The translations under genes were made by a program, and so were the position numbers. Below are positions 1 to 9,527 of a DNA stretch of 64,000 nt, piece after piece. The stretch spans positions 62,001 through 126,000 of the forward strand of contig NZ_PEAX01000004.1 in NCBI RefSeq assembly GCF_002807685.1. Reading direction: 5' to 3'. Under the pieces are notes generated by a model. That model searched no databases and was not told the origin of the DNA. It worked only from the letters and a program-made list of their open reading frames with translations. This DNA is from Neoalteromonas flava (GTDB lineage Bacteria; Pseudomonadota; Gammaproteobacteria; Enterobacterales; Alteromonadaceae). Position 1 is the stretch's first letter. Each line of letters starts with the position of its first letter.

Positions 1-496
1 GAGGCTGTACTTGTTGATTGTATTGTAACAATAACAACAAACTTTGGTTTTGCTCAGCAGCTACCTGTAAGCGCTTGGCTTGGCTAATTGAAAGCTGGTT
101 ACACCACAACACGGCGGTATGGCAAACACCACTTTTTAAACATTGCTCACAGGCCCATAACACATCAGCTGTTTCAGCTGGTGGGATAAAAAATGTACGG
201 GCTAAATCAATCCCATATTCGGTAAGCATTTCAGCATTGACGGCGGCGGGTGGAGAAATAAAAAATAGTTGGCGTAAATCTTCTTGCTGAGCCTGAATAA
301 TCGGCATGCATAAGCGTAATTCACCAATGCTCATAGTACTGTTGATGCGTACTACACCGTGCTTCGGAAAGCCGCCATGCAGCGCATTGTCTAAGGCACT
401 GATACTGGTTGGTAGCTTAGCGGCAGCTATTTGGTTGGCGTGTGATGCTTGCCATAATAGTTGCTTGTTTTTTAGATGAGTAATTAAAGCAGACAT
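1..496 (-). CDS. imuA: ImuA-like SOS mutagenesis protein (SulA/RecA-like), 3' end outside window
   Basis: The frame opens with ATG on the minus strand and runs 165 codons off the left edge, so only the N-terminal part is visible. The protein begins MSALITHLKNKQLLWQAS and contains LDNALHGGFPKHGVVRI, the arrangement of ImuA/SulA-like RecA-fold proteins, where a degenerate Walker-like segment follows the 'G-G-F-P' turn. ImuA proteins work with ImuB and DnaE2 in damage-induced translesion synthesis; that imuB follows beyond the edge is inference. A near-perfect LexA box lies 15 bp upstream of the start, so SOS control is strongly supported. The alternative is a stand-alone SulA-type division inhibitor, but SulA proteins are shorter and have different N-termini. 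No membrane segment is seen. Confidence 0.8.
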   Translation of the reverse strand, partial: MSALITHLKNKQLLWQASHANQIAAAKLPTSISALDNALHGGFPKHGVVRINSTMSIGELRLCMPIIQAQQEDLRQLFFISPPAAVNAEMLTEYGIDLARTFFIPPAETADVLWACEQCLKSGVCHTAVLWCNQLSISQAKRLQVAAEQNQSLLLLLQYNQQVQP

Positions 497-510
497 AAAA
501 GATTACTGTA

Positions 511-530
511 TACTGTATATATGTACAGTA
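511..530. promoter_or_regulatory. LexA (SOS) box upstream of imuA-like gene
   Basis: The 20-mer TACTGTATATATGTACAGTA matches the gammaproteobacterial LexA operator, CTG-N10-CAG with an AT-rich core; the outer seven bases on each side are exact inverted repeats. Its proximal edge is 15 bp from the imuA-like start codon, where it would cover the core promoter. The next gene on the other side, at 687, is about 155 bp away, so control of that gene is possible but less likely. Confidence 0.92.
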
Positions 531-561
531 TAATTTAATCGCTTTATTCTGCAAGTAAAGA

Positions 562-580
562 TTAATAGCCTTGCTATTAA
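562..580. repeat. Perfect 8-bp inverted repeat with 3-nt loop
   Basis: TTAATAGC-CTT-GCTATTAA sits between the LexA box and the plus-strand gene at 687. It is AT-rich with no T-tract, so it is not a convincing terminator. It could be a weak hairpin or an operator for the downstream gene; nothing more can be said. Confidence 0.4.
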
Positions 581-686
581 AGCTAACTCTTAACGCAATA
601 ATGGGTTTCTAAATTAGCTGGTTATACCTAAACTAAATACCTAGCCTTAACGTATAAAGTAAAAATATTTTAGGCGTATACAGAAT

Positions 687-1187
687 ATGCAACACCCTTT
701 CACTGTAGAAGTTGCAGAAAATATGGTGCAAGTGCGATTCTTAGAGTCATTTCACCACACTAAACATTACCGCGGGTTAATTAATGCGGTAATGGATATT
801 GTTGCAACATCGTTGCCTAACAAGCAGTGGGCTTTATTGGTGGATTGGGGTAATTTATTTATTCAAATTCCTGAGGAAGAAAAGCTCTGCATGCTCTTTT
901 TGCAGGAGTATAAAACCGCTGGACTACGTTACTTAGTTAACATAACGCCAAAACATCCAGTTGTTGATTGGCAGATGAATAAAATAATTGCTAAGCACTC
1001 GGACATTGACATTATGGTTTCTGATGATGTTACCGAGGGACTGCGTTGGTTAGCAAAACGAAACATAGATGTTCAAGCTAACGCTGTCGAAATTACACCG
1101 AATTGGTTCAAACCTAGCGATGCTTTTAGTGCCTTACTGAAGAAATACAACCTTTCTGCATCCAAGTTTGACGCACGATACGAATGA
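687..1187 (+). CDS. Conserved-looking soluble protein of unknown function, 166 aa
   Basis: I do not recognise this family with confidence. The product is soluble with no signal peptide or membrane helix. Alternating hydrophobic strands and amphipathic helices (WALLVDWGNLF near residue 48, LRYLVNITPKHPVVDWQ near 80, a C-terminal helix in DAFSALLKKY) give the impression of a small alpha/beta domain, possibly of the SpoIIAA/STAS-like kind often found beside signalling genes, but that is only a resemblance. ATG is used as start; an AGG lies upstream at rather long spacing. It stands alone between the divergent imuA-like gene and a convergent operon on the minus strand. Confidence 0.7.
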   Translation: MQHPFTVEVAENMVQVRFLESFHHTKHYRGLINAVMDIVATSLPNKQWALLVDWGNLFIQIPEEEKLCMLFLQEYKTAGLRYLVNITPKHPVVDWQMNKIIAKHSDIDIMVSDDVTEGLRWLAKRNIDVQANAVEITPNWFKPSDAFSALLKKYNLSASKFDARYE

Positions 1188-1217
1188 TATCTCAGCAGCA
1201 TGTCTTAATTTGCTGAA

Positions 1218-1727
1218 TTAACTTGCGACAGCGGCGTTTTCGCTGTCTGATGCATCGGTTTTCAGCGCCCCACTGCTAATTCCGCGGCATGCGGCGATAA
1301 AACCATCGACCGTGTTTTGACACCAGGCAACACGTATTTCACTGGGTTGTTTCTTGATTAATTCGTTTACTTTTTCAATAGTGACTGGCTGATTTTCTAC
1401 CGCACGATTAACCGCCTCTTCTACGGTACGGCTATGTTCGGTACAATTCATCACAATAAATTCAAAGCGCTTGATGATGAAGCTGGCGACCTCATAGTCT
1501 TCTTGTTTAATCAAGCCTCGTTTGTTCAACGCTTCTAAGCGATTAATAAATATTTGCTGAAGCTCATGGGCCATAAAGGCCAATTGTTTCTGCCCTATAC
1601 GCAGTGCATAAGCTTTTGCTTTGGCATTATGATTAGCTAGTTTTAATTCACGCTGCAGTCCCTGTCCACGCACGACAAAATAAATCAAAATAATAAGCAT
1701 AATGGCGATAATGCCGGCAGAAATCAT
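1218..1727 (-). CDS. Membrane-anchored protein of unknown function, 169 aa
   Basis: The N-terminus (MISAGIIAIMLIILIYFVV) is a single membrane anchor followed by a charged helical region (residues about 20-110), so this is probably a bitopic inner-membrane protein with a helical soluble domain. The middle part reads like a four-helix or coiled-coil module; the C-terminal 30 residues are Ala/Ser-rich and probably disordered. I do not recognise the family. It lies 17 bp downstream of the DUF885 peptidase gene on the same strand, so the two are probably co-transcribed. Possible AGGA/GAGG binding sites precede the ATG. Confidence 0.7.
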   Translation of the reverse strand: MISAGIIAIMLIILIYFVVRGQGLQRELKLANHNAKAKAYALRIGQKQLAFMAHELQQIFINRLEALNKRGLIKQEDYEVASFIIKRFEFIVMNCTEHSRTVEEAVNRAVENQPVTIEKVNELIKKQPSEIRVAWCQNTVDGFIAACRGISSGALKTDASDSENAAVAS

Positions 1728-1744
1728 AATCCTGAAAAACCTCT

Positions 1745-3505
1745 TTATAGTGCCTTTTGTTGTTCGATAAAGGCATTAATACTTTGTTCAAGCACAAACA
1801 ATGGCACTGACCCTTGGGCTAACACTGCATCATGAAAGGCACGCAGATCAAACTTATCACCTAATGCATCTTCGGCAGTGGCTCGGAGTTGTTTGATCTT
1901 AATCTCTCCGATTTTATAGGATAGTGCCTGCGCAGGCCATGAAATATAGCGGTCAATTTCAGTCTTTACGTTATGTTCTGACAGTGCAGTGTTTTCAAGC
2001 ATATACGCAAGTGACTGTTCACGCGACCAGCCCATCATATGCATACCCGTATCGACGACTAAGCGGCACGCTCGCCACATTTCATAACTTAAACGACCAA
2101 AATCGTCGTAAGGGTCAGAATAAATACCGACTTCCTTACCCAAATATTCTGAGTACAAACCCCAACCTTCGCCAAAGGCAGATATGTAAGTTTGGCGACG
2201 TACAGGTGGTAACCCGGACATCTCGTTAGCAAGTGAAATTTGCAAATGATGACCAGGAACAGCCTCATGCAGAGTCAAGGCAGGAATAGCATATAATGGG
2301 CGCTTATCTAAGGCATAGGTGTTCACCCAATAGTAACCGGGTTGATCGTCGCGTGCAGGAGATACATAGCGACCGGTAGTATATTTTGGTGCGATCGCAT
2401 CTGGAACGGGCGCTACGCCATAGGGAGTGCGAGGCAACTTCTTAAAAAGTTGCGGTAGCTTGGCATCCATTTGTTTCGCAATATACGAAGCGTAGATGAG
2501 TAATTCTTCAGCACTTTTGGCGTAAAACTGTGGATCGGTACGTAAAAATTGGATGAACTCATTTATGTCGCCAGCAAACTCAAGCTTATCCACAATAGCT
2601 TGCATTTCAGCGCGGATCCGATCCACTTCGGCTAAGCCTATTTTATGGATTTCCTCCGCTGTCATCGTGGTGGTGGTGTAGTACTCGATACGGTTCTGGT
2701 AGTAAGCCGCACCATCAGGCAATAGCTTCGCAGCTATTTCATCACGTGCATTCGGTTTATAAACTTGGGTAAAAAAGTCATAAAAGCGCTGTAATGCAGG
2801 CATAATTTGCGCTGCAATGATGCCCTGCCCTGTGGCTTGCCAAGTAGCTATTTGTTCAGCGCTGAATTTGCTTTCGTCTAAGTTAGCCAAAGGTTGGTAG
2901 AAAACACTGTCTTGGCTCTCAACCATGAGAGACGAGATTGTATCTTCATAACCCGCTAAGACAGCTTTGGGTTGAGTTTTACCTACCGCTAAGCCCTTTT
3001 TCATCCACTCAATGTGCGTATCAATGACCGCGTCGACTTGCTTGAGTTGTGCTAAGTAATTATTTACTGATGCGGCGTCAATGATGCGAATCTGGTTAGG
3101 TAACTGGGCAAGACTACTGTGGAATCCGTATTCTGAAGTTATCGGCACATAATGTTCATTAAAACGATATTCATCCACGTAGTTCTTAATACGATAACGT
3201 TGCATTAATAAGGTGATGCGCTCTTCTTGTGACAGCTCGCTCTCGTCAATTAGTGCGAGTTGATCAAGATATGCTTGAAACTGTTGTGCACGGGTTTGCA
3301 GAGCCGTTTGAGAAACGTCGGTTATTCTGTCTTCGTAGTCTCGGATCCCTTGACGGCTCGCCAAACCTGGAAAGCTGCGTAATTCAAACTGCCAAATTTC
3401 ACTGGTTAACCGCTCTAATCGTTGAGCTGCTGAGTCGTTGCCGTGCGCGGCACCACAAAAGCCAGCAATGAAAATAACAAGGGCGGATAAAACGGTTACT
3501 TTCAT
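1745..3505 (-). CDS. DUF885 family secreted metallopeptidase-like protein
   Basis: The frame extends six codons further to a TTG, but the ATG used here is preceded by GGAG with 8-nt spacing and starts a clean signal peptide (MKVTVLSALVIFIAGFCGAAHG). The mature protein is all-helical-looking and carries HEAVPGHH at residues 413-420, an HExxxGHH-type zinc motif characteristic of DUF885 proteins, which are regarded as zinc-dependent peptidases related to gluzincins. Length (586 aa) is normal for the family. It should act in the periplasm or be lipid-free secreted. It is the upstream gene of a pair with the membrane-anchored unknown. Substrate is unknown. Confidence 0.88.
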   Translation of the reverse strand: MKVTVLSALVIFIAGFCGAAHGNDSAAQRLERLTSEIWQFELRSFPGLASRQGIRDYEDRITDVSQTALQTRAQQFQAYLDQLALIDESELSQEERITLLMQRYRIKNYVDEYRFNEHYVPITSEYGFHSSLAQLPNQIRIIDAASVNNYLAQLKQVDAVIDTHIEWMKKGLAVGKTQPKAVLAGYEDTISSLMVESQDSVFYQPLANLDESKFSAEQIATWQATGQGIIAAQIMPALQRFYDFFTQVYKPNARDEIAAKLLPDGAAYYQNRIEYYTTTTMTAEEIHKIGLAEVDRIRAEMQAIVDKLEFAGDINEFIQFLRTDPQFYAKSAEELLIYASYIAKQMDAKLPQLFKKLPRTPYGVAPVPDAIAPKYTTGRYVSPARDDQPGYYWVNTYALDKRPLYAIPALTLHEAVPGHHLQISLANEMSGLPPVRRQTYISAFGEGWGLYSEYLGKEVGIYSDPYDDFGRLSYEMWRACRLVVDTGMHMMGWSREQSLAYMLENTALSEHNVKTEIDRYISWPAQALSYKIGEIKIKQLRATAEDALGDKFDLRAFHDAVLAQGSVPLFVLEQSINAFIEQQKAL

Positions 3506-3538
3506 AAAGCTTACTCCAAACAAACTGTGGCAACGAAA

Positions 3539-3856
3539 CTACTTTTTAGGTGTATAAATTGGGGTCGGAAACGCCGTTACTTTATCAGATAGTGCAGTAA
3601 TTTTTGCACTTCCTTGCTTTTTAACTTCGTCAATCCGCAACACATTATGCATCGGAATGAAGGTATGCGTCACATCAGCAAACTCATCTTTGAGTTTTTC
3701 GTGGCTCGGATCAAGAACCAGACTGGTATGGGTATCCCAAACAAAATCGCCGATTTCAATAAAGCCAAAAAGCCCACCCTGACTGACTTCACGGACGTAT
3801 AATTCATAACGTTCGCCATTGCTTACAAATTGAATTCTGAATAACGATTTAGACAT
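3539..3856 (-). CDS. DUF1820 family protein
   Basis: This 105-residue soluble protein matches the DUF1820 pattern: FRIQFVSNGERYELYVREV at the N-terminus, GLFGFIEIGDFVWD in the middle, and FIPMHNVLRIDEVKKQG near the end. DUF1820 is widespread in gammaproteobacteria and has no known role. The ATG has a short-spaced AGG upstream. It is followed on the same strand, after 33 bp, by the DUF885 gene, so it may lead that transcript. Confidence 0.88.
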   Translation of the reverse strand: MSKSLFRIQFVSNGERYELYVREVSQGGLFGFIEIGDFVWDTHTSLVLDPSHEKLKDEFADVTHTFIPMHNVLRIDEVKKQGSAKITALSDKVTAFPTPIYTPKK

Positions 3857-3900
3857 GATACCTGTATGACTCTATATTAACCGCGCTGATTTTAGCCTTT

Positions 3901-5025
3901 TCAATGTGCTTTATCCATGACTAAGTAGCTCTCACCAAGGTCAATTGTTATGAAGTTATGCAGTGCTTCCTGACGCGCTTGCATGACTTGATAGAGACGC
4001 TGCTGCGGTTCAATGGGAGGCTCTGCAGTGAGTGGGAATGTGCCCCAATGCATACCAATTGACTGCTTGGCACCAATATCGTCATGAATTTTGACAGCTT
4101 CCTCCGGGTTCACATGGTAATCTTGCATAAACCAGCGCGGTGCATAGGCACCAATTGGTATTAACGCTAGATCGATTACACCGAGCTGCGTGCCAATGGG
4201 CTTGAACAACTCGCTGTGGTAACCGGTATCTCCCGCAAACCACAGCGTAAAATCACTGAAAACCAATCCCCAACTCGCCCATAAAGTTGCAAACCGATCG
4301 CCTAATGAACGTGCTGACCAGTGTTGCGATGGCAGTGCAACCACCCTGAGGTCTTGATTGAAAATAGCTGTTTGTTGCCAATCTAGTTCGTTAACTTGCG
4401 TCTCGTTTACACCGTTGTCAACAAACCAGGTTTTGAGACCCAAAGGCACGTAATACGTCGGTCGGTTGCCTAGCTGTTTAATGGTTGCTTCATCTAAATG
4501 ATCATAATGACTGTGACTAATAACTACGGCATCAATGGGTGGTAACTGTTTGTAATCAATAACATGTGGTACATAACGCCTTGGGCCCATAAAGGACAAG
4601 GGCGATGCACGGTCAGAAAAAATAGGGTCTGTAAGTATATTGATCCCTTGGTACTGAATTAAAAAGGTTGAGTGTCCTAGCCACGTTACTTGCACAGTAT
4701 CTGGCGGTTGTTGAATACGCGAAACATCCACTTGCTGTAACGGCACTGTGTCCGCTAGTTTACTGTGCTCGGCCCACGACTCATCACCAAAATAACGCAT
4801 CTCAAGGAAATCAAAAAAGCTCTTATCTTTATCATTGAGGTAAATATTGCGAAAGCTTACGTTGCCATCAGCGTCTATTAGATGGTGGGCTTGGGTTGGA
4901 TCAAACCATTCTGGAGGCCGCTTGCTGGAGCAGGCTTGCAGATTTATTAATAATGCTAGTAAGAGTGACCAACGCACGACTTTTAACTTCATAAGTGACA
5001 AAGCACTAACCGGACTTTTAGGCAT
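3901..5025 (-). CDS. Lipoprotein MBL-fold hydrolase (COG2220, NAPE-PLD/UlaG-like)
   Basis: The N-terminus has a lipoprotein signal with lipobox LQAC, so the protein should be lipid-anchored. After it comes a metallo-beta-lactamase fold: TWLGHSTFLIQYQGINILTDP, then HSHYDHLD (the HxHxDH metal motif), a later GDTGYH, and a C-terminal MHWGTF histidine. This layout is that of the RomA/NAPE-PLD-like branch, whose bacterial substrates are mostly unknown; a phospholipid-related phosphodiesterase role is possible but not shown. The true start is uncertain: a second ATG 11 codons in also gives a complete lipoprotein signal and neither has a strong binding site. Confidence 0.88.
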   Translation of the reverse strand: MPKSPVSALSLMKLKVVRWSLLLALLINLQACSSKRPPEWFDPTQAHHLIDADGNVSFRNIYLNDKDKSFFDFLEMRYFGDESWAEHSKLADTVPLQQVDVSRIQQPPDTVQVTWLGHSTFLIQYQGINILTDPIFSDRASPLSFMGPRRYVPHVIDYKQLPPIDAVVISHSHYDHLDEATIKQLGNRPTYYVPLGLKTWFVDNGVNETQVNELDWQQTAIFNQDLRVVALPSQHWSARSLGDRFATLWASWGLVFSDFTLWFAGDTGYHSELFKPIGTQLGVIDLALIPIGAYAPRWFMQDYHVNPEEAVKIHDDIGAKQSIGMHWGTFPLTAEPPIEPQQRLYQVMQARQEALHNFITIDLGESYLVMDKAH

Positions 5026-5073
5026 ACCAGTGGATACGTAGCGACACTCCGAAAAGATTTCCCGCGAAGGTTG

Positions 5074-5643
5074 TTAATGCTGAACACTACCCAGTAAGCG
5101 ATGGGTTGCCATTTTTAGCTCTTGGTTGTCTTGTACAAGGATGGCGTTAACCGCAAAACCCTGCACATAGCTGGTTAACTGCAATGCAACAGATTCAATG
5201 GGTGTATCCGGCGAAATCTCATGATTATTCACCGCTCGCTCCAAACAGCCGATAAAATCTATTTGCAGTCGGTCAAGGTAATGTCGGCCAATATCTTTAA
5301 TCGTTGCATCGTCGTGACCGAGTTCGGTAATACTATTAACTAATAAGCATCCTCTTCCACTAACCAGTGCCAAGTATCGGTCAAAGTATTCATGAATTGC
5401 CAAAATGCCTTGTGGTTGTTCTAAGGCGATTAAGACTTGTTTCATTTGCGTTGCAAGGTAAAAGTCGATTACCCGATAGAGAAACTTTTGTTTGCTGCCA
5501 AATTCGCGATAGAAACCGCGCCGATTAAAATCCGTACGCGCGATAATTTCATCCATAACGGCACCGTGAAAACCGTGTTCGAGGAAAACATCAATCGCTT
5601 GTTCCATGACTTCTTCAAGATCGTATAAAGGAGCGCGTGGCAT
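5074..5643 (-). CDS. TetR/AcrR family transcriptional regulator
   Basis: The 189-residue product starts MPRAPLYDLEEVMEQAIDVF and contains the TetR helix-turn-helix (residues about 8-55, GFHGAVMDEIIARTDFNRRGFYREFGSK), followed by an all-helical ligand domain. The frame continues 14 codons upstream to a GTG, but the ATG chosen matches the family N-terminus and has GGA nearby. A 196-bp region separates it from the divergent M28 peptidase gene, which contains several short dyads (for example CGGAT-N10-ATCCG at 5766-5785); autoregulation and control of the peptidase are plausible but not shown. Confidence 0.88.
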   Translation of the reverse strand: MPRAPLYDLEEVMEQAIDVFLEHGFHGAVMDEIIARTDFNRRGFYREFGSKQKFLYRVIDFYLATQMKQVLIALEQPQGILAIHEYFDRYLALVSGRGCLLVNSITELGHDDATIKDIGRHYLDRLQIDFIGCLERAVNNHEISPDTPIESVALQLTSYVQGFAVNAILVQDNQELKMATHRLLGSVQH

Positions 5644-5839
5644 TGCTGTTCCATTTCGAGAATTTCTATTCTTTAGACTAGCCACTGGCCATCTTTAGTC
5701 AAGCGCTTTTGCATAACTCGTCGCTTTACTTTCGACCAGTGGTGCAATATGCCAGTTTGCTGGAGCGGATCAGTGTGTTTATCCGTAACTCAGTGCGATA
5801 AACTAACCGTTTGACCCTGCTGTATTTTTGAGAACTACA

Positions 5840-7498
5840 ATGATGGAATATAAAACCCGAAAGATTGTTTTGACTGCAATCGCTGGTTTATCGATGCTAA
5901 CCGTTGGCTTCGGAACAAACGCTGAGCCAGCAAAACCTGATGCAGAACGCATTAAAGCGCACATGCAATTTTTAGCCGATGACTTGTTAGAAGGTAGAGA
6001 AACCGGCAGCCAAGGACATGAAATTGCATCACTGTATATTGCGACAGAGTTTGCCAAGTACGGTCTTAAACCCGCTGGTACTGATGCTGCCTCACCTTAC
6101 ATGCAACGTGTTAACTTTCGTTATGCAACGCTCGATCAAGACTCACCTACAATGGTCTTAACAGATGCTAACGGTCAAAGTAAGGCATTTGATTACCCGA
6201 AAGACTTTATCATGGGGCCGGATACTGTAAGGACTGAATCGCATGTGCAAGCAGAACTGGTATTTGTAGGCTACGGCATCACAGCACCCTTATTAGATCA
6301 TGATGACTACGCAGGTCTAGACGTAGCAGGAAAAATCGTGGTGATGTTGTCAGGTAAGCCGACAGACTTTCCCACTGAAGAAGGTGCACACTTTGCCTCG
6401 GGCAGTCAGAAGCAAGCATACGCTGCAGCAAATGGCGCTATCGGCATTATCTCGATTGTCACACCACAATCCGAAAAAACTCGACCGTATCAACGTTCTT
6501 TGAGTTACTTACATACGCCTTCAATGCGCTGGTTAAATGCTGATGGTGAGCCTGAGAATGTGCAGCCGACGTTATTAGGTAGCGCCTATTTACCAATGCA
6601 TACAGCTAAGGAGTTGTTTGCTGGCGCGCAAAAATCTCTTGATGAGGTTTACCAGCAACTTGAAAATGATGAAGTCCCGCGCGGGTTTGCATTAGCCACA
6701 ACAGTCGAGTTGAGTCGTAAAAGCGAGCATAAAACCATCACTAGCCCTAACGTAGCTGGCATTATAGAAGGCAGTGATCCGGAATTAAAAAACGAATACG
6801 TGGTTTATTCTGCCCATTCTGATCACATTGGATTTTCGAAAACGGTTAAACAAGACAAGATTAACAATGGCGCTATGGATAATGCGTCCGGTACGGCAGT
6901 CATGTTAGAAACTGCGCGATTATTCAGTCAGTTATCAGAGAAACCAAGACGTTCGATCTTATTTGTCGCAGTGACCGGTGAAGAGAAAGGTTTACTAGGT
7001 GCAGACTACTTCGCACGTAATCCAACGGTGCCGCAGCAGAGTATGGTAGCTAATGTTAACTTGGATATGCCTTTACTCACCTTTGAATTTGCCGATGTTA
7101 TAGCTTTTGGTGCAAGCCACAGTGATTTGAAGGCCTCAGTCGAGGATGCAGCGAAAAATGTTGGCCTAACGTTGAGCCCTGATCCATGGCCAGAGCAAGC
7201 CTTGTTTACCCGTTCTGATCACTACAGCTTCGTCAAGCAAGGTATTCCTGCAGTGTTTTTGGTACCTGGAATTAAAGCTGTTGACCCTGAAATTGATGGT
7301 AGCCAAGTATTAAACAACTTTTTATCGAGTAATTACCACAAGCCTTCTGATGATATGAATCAGCCATTTGATTGGAATGCTGCAACCAAATTTACAGCGG
7401 TAAATGCTCAAATTGGACTTACATTAGCGAATCAAACGCAGCGCCCGGCTTGGAATGAAGGGGACTTCTTCGGAGATACTTTCGGTAAAGCTGAGTAA
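5840..7498 (+). CDS. Secreted M28 family zinc aminopeptidase with PA domain
   Basis: The N-terminus is a signal peptide. A protease-associated domain lies roughly at residues 130-270. The M28 catalytic domain follows with the expected metal ligands: AHSDHIG (His326), DNASG, the catalytic TGEEKG, VNLDMP and a late SDHYSF histidine, so it should be an active di-zinc aminopeptidase in the periplasm or outside the cell. At 552 aa it has the usual length of PA-containing M28 proteins. The frame also has a TTG four codons earlier; ATG or the next ATG was preferred. A strong bidirectional terminator follows. Confidence 0.9.
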   Translation: MMEYKTRKIVLTAIAGLSMLTVGFGTNAEPAKPDAERIKAHMQFLADDLLEGRETGSQGHEIASLYIATEFAKYGLKPAGTDAASPYMQRVNFRYATLDQDSPTMVLTDANGQSKAFDYPKDFIMGPDTVRTESHVQAELVFVGYGITAPLLDHDDYAGLDVAGKIVVMLSGKPTDFPTEEGAHFASGSQKQAYAAANGAIGIISIVTPQSEKTRPYQRSLSYLHTPSMRWLNADGEPENVQPTLLGSAYLPMHTAKELFAGAQKSLDEVYQQLENDEVPRGFALATTVELSRKSEHKTITSPNVAGIIEGSDPELKNEYVVYSAHSDHIGFSKTVKQDKINNGAMDNASGTAVMLETARLFSQLSEKPRRSILFVAVTGEEKGLLGADYFARNPTVPQQSMVANVNLDMPLLTFEFADVIAFGASHSDLKASVEDAAKNVGLTLSPDPWPEQALFTRSDHYSFVKQGIPAVFLVPGIKAVDPEIDGSQVLNNFLSSNYHKPSDDMNQPFDWNAATKFTAVNAQIGLTLANQTQRPAWNEGDFFGDTFGKAE

Positions 7499-7534
7499 AC
7501 CTTGAAGCCTCTTAACATAAGCATTAAATAATAC

Positions 7535-7564
7535 AAAAAAGGCCGCATTTGTGCGGCCTTTTTT
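7535..7564. terminator. Bidirectional rho-independent terminator
   Basis: GGCCGCA-TTTG-TGCGGCC forms a perfect 7-bp GC-rich stem flanked by A6 on the left and T6 on the right. It ends the M28 peptidase transcript and, read the other way, the coaBC-slmA transcript. Confidence 0.93.
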
Positions 7565-7630
7565 ATACTCATCGTTACTATGTTAAGAGAAGCTAGGGCA
7601 CCGTTTCAATTAAACTGGCGTGCATCGCAA

Positions 7631-8218
7631 TTAGAAGAAACGATTTTTAATGAACACCCACTGCGCAGCGAAGTCTTCAGTTGGCTTACGACTAAATTCA
7701 CTGCGAATAAATAGATTAATCCGTCCGTCAGCATAACAAACCAACATATTAGCAATAATGGCCTCATCAGCGGGTAGTTCTTTACCTTCTCTTAGCTTTC
7801 GCTCACGCAAAACTTGCTTAAACTGTGTCTCTAATCGCTCGTATAACTTTGCGATTCGAGCTCGTAAACGTTCCTGTTCGCCTAACAAAGCATCGCCATT
7901 CAGAATGCGCGTTATACCCGGATTCTTTTCCGCAAAACCCAATAACAAATGCAAGATCATTTGGCAGCGAGCTGCTGCATCTTTCTCTTCATTGACGATT
8001 TTATTGATCCGCGTAAACAGCGCCTCTTCAATAAACTCGATAAGCCCTTCAAACATCCGTGCCTTGCTTGGGAAATGACGGTATAGCGCAGCTTCCGAAA
8101 CACCGACTTTCTCAGCCAGCTTAGCTGTTGTAATACGTTGACCTGGATTAGTTTCGAGCATTCCAGCAAGACATTGCAGGATTTGAGCACGCCGGTTGGG
8201 TTTTTTAGTCGCTGGCAT
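7631..8218 (-). CDS. slmA: Nucleoid occlusion factor SlmA
   Basis: The 195-residue protein is a TetR-fold DNA-binding protein with the hallmark SlmA sequence: [34 protein letters not shown] and the C-terminal [18 protein letters not shown]. SlmA binds sites around the chromosome and blocks FtsZ polymerisation over unsegregated DNA. Its ATG overlaps the coaBC stop by one base (TAATG), so it is translationally coupled to coaBC. In E. coli and many relatives dut lies between these genes; here it is absent. Confidence 0.95.
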   Translation of the reverse strand: MPATKKPNRRAQILQCLAGMLETNPGQRITTAKLAEKVGVSEAALYRHFPSKARMFEGLIEFIEEALFTRINKIVNEEKDAAARCQMILHLLLGFAEKNPGITRILNGDALLGEQERLRARIAKLYERLETQFKQVLRERKLREGKELPADEAIIANMLVCYADGRINLFIRSEFSRKPTEDFAAQWVFIKNRFF

Positions 8219-9444
8219 TAATCGGTTCCGTGAGTTTCTTGTTTTAATTTATATTGGCTTGCCAGTAAGGCTATCAATTGTTGCGCAACTATGTGTTTAG
8301 GTGCAGTTGTTAGCTTCTGGTCACCGTCGGACCAAAATACGTGTAACGCATTTTGATCACTATTAAAGCCTATATCGGCATTCGATACATCGTTTGCAGC
8401 TATCATATCAAGCTTTTTATTCCGCAGCTTATTCTGTGCGTAATGTTCTAACTCGTGGGTTTCTGCCGCGAAACCAAGCGTAAACGGTGGTGTCTGTAAT
8501 GACGCAACATCACTAAGAATATCAGGGTTTTTAACAAAAGTAAGTGTTAACTCATCTGAGTTCTTTTTTATCTTTTGGTCGGCAATCGACTCACAGCGAT
8601 AATCAGCTACTGCCGCGGTTGCAATAAAAACGTCGCACTGTTTAACCGCTTGCATTACCGCAGCATGCATTTGCAAAGCGCTATCGACTTGAATTAGCTC
8701 TACGCCAGCAGGAGTTGGCAATGCAGTTGGTCCGCTGACTAATGTTACAGTTGCACCGGCCTGAACTGCCGCAGCAGCAATGGCATAACCCATTTTGCCG
8801 CTGCTATGATTACTAAGGTAGCGCACTGGATCCAATGCCTCTCGCGTAGGGCCAGCAGTGATAACAACATGCAAATTATTAAGTAATTCAGTAGTGGTTG
8901 AGGTGAAGAGCTCGCCTAGCTGAGCAGCAATGCACTCTGGCTCAGTCATTCGACCGGCTCCAATATCGCCACAGGCCTGCTCACCGCTATCGGGGCCTAT
9001 AAATTTGATTTGTCGGGCTTGTAAAGTCGCAAGATTAGTTTGTGTCGCTGGATGTGCCCACATCGCCTGATTCATCGCTGGCGCAATAATGACTTGTGCA
9101 GATGTTGCTAGATATAAAGTACTTAACAGATCATCGGCAATGCCATGCGCCAATTTAGCCATGAAGTTGGCTGTCGCCGGTGCAATGAGTAATACATCAG
9201 CCCATTTTGCCAGCTCAATATGACCCATGCCGGCTTCTGCATCTTCATCCAACAGATGTTGATGCACGGGATTACCCGATACTGCCTGCAATGATAATGC
9301 GCTAACAAACTCCGTTGCCGAAGCTGTTAGAACAACCTTAACTACGGCCCCTTCAGCAGTCAGTTTGCGTACCAAGTCGGGTGTTTTATAGGCGGCAATA
9401 CCACCGGTTACACCAAGAAGAATGTTTTTATTTTTCAATTGCAT
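8218..9444 (-). CDS. coaBC: Bifunctional phosphopantothenoylcysteine decarboxylase / phosphopantothenate-cysteine ligase
   Basis: CoaBC carries out two consecutive steps of coenzyme A synthesis: ligation of cysteine to 4'-phosphopantothenate and decarboxylation of the product. The N-terminal flavin-binding CoaC half begins [12 protein letters not shown] and contains the PAMNQAMW motif and the [10 protein letters not shown] substrate lid with its active cysteine. The CoaB half starts near residue 190 ([28 protein letters not shown]) and has the CTP-site KNPDIL. Length (408 aa) is typical. It is transcribed away from radC across an 83-bp gap and coupled to slmA. Confidence 0.96.
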   Translation of the reverse strand: MQLKNKNILLGVTGGIAAYKTPDLVRKLTAEGAVVKVVLTASATEFVSALSLQAVSGNPVHQHLLDEDAEAGMGHIELAKWADVLLIAPATANFMAKLAHGIADDLLSTLYLATSAQVIIAPAMNQAMWAHPATQTNLATLQARQIKFIGPDSGEQACGDIGAGRMTEPECIAAQLGELFTSTTTELLNNLHVVITAGPTREALDPVRYLSNHSSGKMGYAIAAAAVQAGATVTLVSGPTALPTPAGVELIQVDSALQMHAAVMQAVKQCDVFIATAAVADYRCESIADQKIKKNSDELTLTFVKNPDILSDVASLQTPPFTLGFAAETHELEHYAQNKLRNKKLDMIAANDVSNADIGFNSDQNALHVFWSDGDQKLTTAPKHIVAQQLIALLASQYKLKQETHGTD

Positions 9445-9527
9445 CGGATACAGACTGACCTTGTGGACGGCGACTTTAAGCGCGCAATACGCTTTATTTG
9501 CCTAAATAGTAGCAAGGGAACGCGCAG

